Shown: in pieces, positions 13,460 through 16,138 of the stretch
Numbering within the stretch: the first letter of the stretch is position 1
Layout of the letters: the number at the start of each line of letters is the position of its first letter
From: Alphaproteobacteria bacterium
GTDB lineage: Bacteria > Pseudomonadota > Alphaproteobacteria > UBA6184
Assembly: GCA_030433125.1 (NCBI GenBank)
Contig: JAUIKZ010000021.1
Span: forward strand, 1-16,138
Direction: 5' to 3'
DNA: 16,138 nt
Notes under the pieces: model-generated
What the model was told of the DNA's origin: nothing
The model's database searches: none
Seen by the model: the letters and a program-made list of their open reading frames with translations, nothing else
Translations under genes and position numbers: made by a program

Positions 13460-13966
13460 ATGAATAGTAAAATCGCTTTTAGAGATGGTGATTATGTCGT
13501 GTATCCAGCGCACGGCGTGGGCGAAATAGTGCAAACGGAACAACACCAGTTTTCCGGTGTGAGCATAGCTGTCTATGTGATTAAGTTTGCGGTAGATAAT
13601 ATGATGATACGGTTGCCGGTAGTGAAAGCTAAATCTTCTGGCTTACGGCCTTTAACGGACTGTAGTGCTATTGAAGCTATTTTAGATGAGCTAGCAAAAC
13701 CCTTAAAGTCAGAAAAAATGATATGGAAAAGAAAAGCTGCCGAATACGAAAAGAAATTAAACTCCGGTGATTTAAGTTCCATAGCAGAAGTTTTAAGAGA
13801 CTTAAATGCAGACGGTTATGACAACCTGTCTTATGCGAAAAAGGAATATTATGAAACGGCCCTCAAAAGAATAAGTGAAGAAGTTGCTGTTGTTAAAAAT
13901 ATGGATAGCGTTGAAGCAAATGCGTTGGTTAAAGCTAAACTGCAGGCAGTGGCGTTACACGCGTAG
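13460..13966 (+). CDS. carD: CarD/CdnL-family transcriptional regulator
   Basis: 168 aa from ATG 13460. An in-frame TTG at 13418 would add 14 residues with no support. CarD-type proteins bind the RNA polymerase beta subunit through an N-terminal Tudor-like domain and stabilise the open promoter complex, often at rRNA and growth-related genes. The N-terminal domain has the family features DYVVYPAHGVGEIVQTEQ, then a strand pair and MMIRLPVVKAKSSGLRPL. The C-terminal ~100 residues are helical (KMIWKRKAAEYEKKL, AEVLRDLNADGYDNLSYAKKEYYETALKRI), as in CdnL. The next gene overlaps its 3' end by about 47 bases in another frame, implying co-transcription. Confidence 0.93.
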   Translation: MNSKIAFRDGDYVVYPAHGVGEIVQTEQHQFSGVSIAVYVIKFAVDNMMIRLPVVKAKSSGLRPLTDCSAIEAILDELAKPLKSEKMIWKRKAAEYEKKLNSGDLSSIAEVLRDLNADGYDNLSYAKKEYYETALKRISEEVAVVKNMDSVEANALVKAKLQAVALHA

Positions 13967-15782
13967 GGTTGCCGCTGGACTGTTAGCTTTATGCCTGTCT
14001 AAAGCGCATGGGAGATCATTTTATTATGACGCCCCTACTGATGAGTTGTTTTTGCATCAAGTTCGTTTGAGTAAAGGGCTTGAAGAAGAGTGGTGTTTTG
14101 AGAAGCCAGCGCTGTTGCCGGCCGCCATACCAGTACAGCCTATAGGTGAAGATGACTTAGATGACGTTGACTCTCTAGAGGAATCCCCGCAGGGGCCCTC
14201 TGAGACTAATGCTGCCGTGGTCCTACCACACTCCCCCATCAGAATAGCAGAACCACCCTCAGATGCACGTGTGGCTCCAGATGTGGTTGAGCCTGCTCAG
14301 CGGGATGAACAAGAAGTGCCCGCGGCACCCCAAGTCGTTGAGGCGCCGACGCCTGTTGAGAATTCAACTGAGCTGGGGCCTAGCGTTCTGCCCTTACCAC
14401 AAAATGAGGTGGAGCGTCTTATTCTCCATTTTGTGCAGGGGCAACAGCTTTCACCTGATATTTTAACGAGCCTGCTTTACCCTGTATTTACAACGCAAAG
14501 TGCCTTGCAAGCTTTAAGCGCTATTGATGGTTTCCTGCAACAACTAGAAGCTTCGAAACATTTTGGTGAGGAAGTCGCCGGACAACCATATGTTGGGGTG
14601 GTGGGCCGACTCTTTAGCGAGCACTTTTGTTTGTTGCCTTTAACGACCATTGAATGTGCGCATGTGGGAGTAGACACCCGTTTGGATGAAGATCTCCATG
14701 GCACGAATTTTCTGGCTGAAATTGAATACATGGAAACCAAATTCCAGCGAGCCGGTTGGGTGCTATGCAAACTGTATGAAGCACACCTAGTGAGTGAGGG
14801 TGTGTGTCATCAGCTCATGTTTAGATGGGTAAAGGATTACGCTCATATGTTTTTGGACACGCCGCCATACATTAGAAGAAACAGGGGGGTGAGGTTTTTC
14901 TACGATGTTAAAGTGTTGGTAAAGGCAGCAGAGGCCAGTGTGCCAACTCACGAGGCGCTCTCGGTAAAGCAAATGTTACTCACCTTGGCGGCTACGGCCA
15001 CACACTTAGCAGTAGTTACAGAAGCGCTCGATACATTTACCTCTGTCGAGTATCGCGCTCTATGGACCGCAGACATAACGGCATTTGTACTGGACCACTA
15101 TGCTGCGTTGTTAAGTTTCTATGAAGAGGCGGACAACACTAGCAGCTTTAAGGAGTTGCTGAGTGCTTATGCGTTTTTGTTAAAATTCCAAAACGTTTCC
15201 ACAGACTCTAGCCTTGAAGCAGCTAAGGTGTTCCTTAACGGCTGCGTGGTGATAAAAAATAAGGTGGCGAATATGGCCCTTCTGCAATTTGAATTAGATG
15301 CTACAAGAAAAAATCTTATCTCAGCCATTCTCAACCATAGTTTTACCCCCCGTGAGAGAGCAGCGCTGAACGCTTTTATCCAAAAAGCGAAGCGCGTTGA
15401 CGTATTGGCGCGAGCGGGTGCTCATGATGTAATCGAAGATCCTGAAGGTTGTGGTGGGATCAAGGTGAACAGGTTGAAGTTAGAAGAAGTAAGACGCTTG
15501 GTAGATGAAGGTATGCTTTATTTGTTTTGTAAACATGTGACGGACGCATTGCTGTTGTCGTCTTGGCATGAGGCTGACTTCGAAGCGAAGAAAGATTATG
15601 TGGAAGAGCTCATTCATCACACAGGTTTAGTGTTAACGCGCGATCAATACTTTCAAGCGAAAGACTTCCTGCAGCGCTTGCATGCTACGGGTCCATTTGT
15701 GTGTTATAGCAAAAGTTCCCACCAGGCAGTGGAGAAAGCCTTGCGGCGGCTGGTGGTGGCGCATTCCCAGCGCCCCTGCTGA
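13920..15782 (+). CDS. Large secreted protein of unknown function (~620 aa)
   Basis: 620 aa from ATG 13920. A GTG at 13875 in the same frame would give 635 aa but an odd N-terminus. From ATG 13920 the protein has a basic N-region (MRWLKLNCRQWRYTRR), a hydrophobic core VAAGLLALCL (about 17-26) and a possible cleavage site after SKAHG, so it is probably exported. Residues about 65-160 form an acidic, Pro/Ala/Val-rich disordered linker (GEDDLDDVDSLEE..., with the similar pieces PDVVEPAQ and PQVVEAPT). The remaining ~460 residues are mainly helical, with no motif I recognise. The reading frame overlaps the end of carD by 47 bases and is open to 15782. It could be an effector or envelope protein that arose or was placed behind carD. 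No clear terminator, only a weak stem at 15796-15820. Confidence 0.7.
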   Translation: MRWLKLNCRQWRYTRRVAAGLLALCLSKAHGRSFYYDAPTDELFLHQVRLSKGLEEEWCFEKPALLPAAIPVQPIGEDDLDDVDSLEESPQGPSETNAAVVLPHSPIRIAEPPSDARVAPDVVEPAQRDEQEVPAAPQVVEAPTPVENSTELGPSVLPLPQNEVERLILHFVQGQQLSPDILTSLLYPVFTTQSALQALSAIDGFLQQLEASKHFGEEVAGQPYVGVVGRLFSEHFCLLPLTTIECAHVGVDTRLDEDLHGTNFLAEIEYMETKFQRAGWVLCKLYEAHLVSEGVCHQLMFRWVKDYAHMFLDTPPYIRRNRGVRFFYDVKVLVKAAEASVPTHEALSVKQMLLTLAATATHLAVVTEALDTFTSVEYRALWTADITAFVLDHYAALLSFYEEADNTSSFKELLSAYAFLLKFQNVSTDSSLEAAKVFLNGCVVIKNKVANMALLQFELDATRKNLISAILNHSFTPRERAALNAFIQKAKRVDVLARAGAHDVIEDPEGCGGIKVNRLKLEEVRRLVDEGMLYLFCKHVTDALLLSSWHEADFEAKKDYVEELIHHTGLVLTRDQYFQAKDFLQRLHATGPFVCYSKSSHQAVEKALRRLVVAHSQRPC

Positions 15783-15795
15783 GTAAGCAAACGCA

Positions 15796-15820
15796 AGGTC
15801 GGCCCCCCCCTTCCCGATCT
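15796..15820 (+). terminator. Weak hairpin after the 620-aa gene
   Basis: AGGTCGG and CCGATCT can pair over 7 bp with one G-T wobble, enclosing a C-rich 11-base loop, 13 bases after the stop. T-rich sequence follows only loosely (CTTCTTTT). Confidence 0.3.
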
Positions 15821-15842
15821 GACTGGTCTTCTTTTCGCTCAG

Positions 15843-16012
15843 CTGCATTGTCGCTTAAAGCGCTTGTTTGTAAAGGTTGCCCTTTCCCTTCGATTTTATA
15901 TGCATAAAATCTGCAGGGGCCCGGGGCGCTCTTGACAAACGGCGCTTCGCTTTAAGCTTTAAATTCAGCCATGAGCCAAAAGAAATATTATATCTTGTGC
16001 AAGATAGGGGCT
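15843..16012. repeat. Direct repeat copy 2 (~170 bp)
   Basis: Same orientation as the copy at 1-169. Differences from copy 1 are one substitution in the palindrome at 15900, one extra G at about 15941, and four substitutions between 15946 and 15961. The palindromes CGCTT-A-AAGCG and TATCTTG-TG-CAAGATA and the hexamer TTGACA (15932-15937) are kept. Similarity stops abruptly after ...GATAGGGGCT. The extra base shifts any reading frame that runs through the whole element, so the upstream two thirds are not protein-coding. Confidence 0.85.
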
Positions 16013-16114
16013 TGTGCAGGGCTGACGCATCTAAATTTTTTGCAGGAGAGAGAGGAGTGTTTCAGGCGAACGGGAAAGCTTAGTGATCATGCGTTTCACT
16101 GACAGGGAGCCTTT

Positions 16115-16138
16115 ATGCTGATTGATGAGATTGAGGCT
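16115..16138 (+). CDS. Possible start of a gene running off the window
   Basis: ATG at 16115 opens eight codons (MLIDEIEA) that reach the window edge. GGGAG (16105-16109) lies 5 bases upstream and would be a fair ribosome-binding site. Too short to identify. Confidence 0.35.

Noticed and set aside
15877..16083. 68-codon plus-strand ORF across repeat copy 2
   Set aside because: Copy 1 lacks one base inside the element, which breaks this frame, and there is no ribosome-binding site. It is chance ORF in a non-coding repeat.
1..16138. Possibility that the terminal repeats mark a circular molecule with duplicated ends
   Set aside because: The copies differ at several positions, and 126 bases of new sequence follow the second copy, so they are not an assembly overlap.

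Overview
The window looks like chromosome of an alphaproteobacterium, probably a host-associated lineage of the Holosporales/Rickettsiales kind. GapR (DUF2312), a FliX-like flagellar regulator, a CarD-family regulator and two perfect TTAA-N7-TTAAC (CtrA-type) boxes point to Alphaproteobacteria. A ProP-type MFS transporter, an orphan amino-acid binding lipoprotein, ThyX, and an unusual number of unrecognised proteins with signal peptides suggest an intracellular or symbiotic life style. The lineage call is inference, because no rRNA gene is present.

Layout. Positions 1-169 hold the first copy of a ~169-bp repeat. A second direct copy lies at 15843-16012, about 96-97 % identical by eye. From 217 to 5013 all genes are on the minus strand, transcribed in the order ProP-type MFS transporter, a bitopic protein and a small membrane protein that look like a T2SS GspL/GspM pair (weak call), a Do-family HtrA/DegP protease, and a small secreted protein coupled to it. 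A tRNA-Phe(GAA) follows on the minus strand. On the plus strand come a secreted protein with a deaminase-like HxE...CxxC signature, trhO plus an amino-acid-binding lipoprotein (operon), thyX, ndk, a fliX-like gene with a CtrA box, and a secreted protein of unknown function. On the minus strand are a secreted protein with a methyltransferase-like C-terminal domain, with a CtrA box over its -35, and gapR. Divergent from gapR, carD overlaps a 620-aa secreted protein of unknown function. The second repeat copy follows, then perhaps the first codons of another gene.

How it fits together. Housekeeping functions (tRNA wobble modification, dTMP synthesis and NTP balance, nucleoid and transcription regulators) alternate with lineage-specific exported proteins. 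Five predicted exported proteins have no clear housekeeping role (148, 434, 312, 346 and 620 aa). Two of them carry traces of enzyme folds, deaminase and SAM-methyltransferase, which are typical of toxins or effectors. With the DegP-type periplasmic protease and the possible T2SS components, the region could serve envelope quality control and protein export.

The points most worth following are the secreted deaminase-like protein, the secreted methyltransferase-like protein under an apparent CtrA promoter, the shortened L3 sensor loop of the protease, and the structured intergenic region at 10830-10940. No IS element, CRISPR array or rRNA gene was seen.
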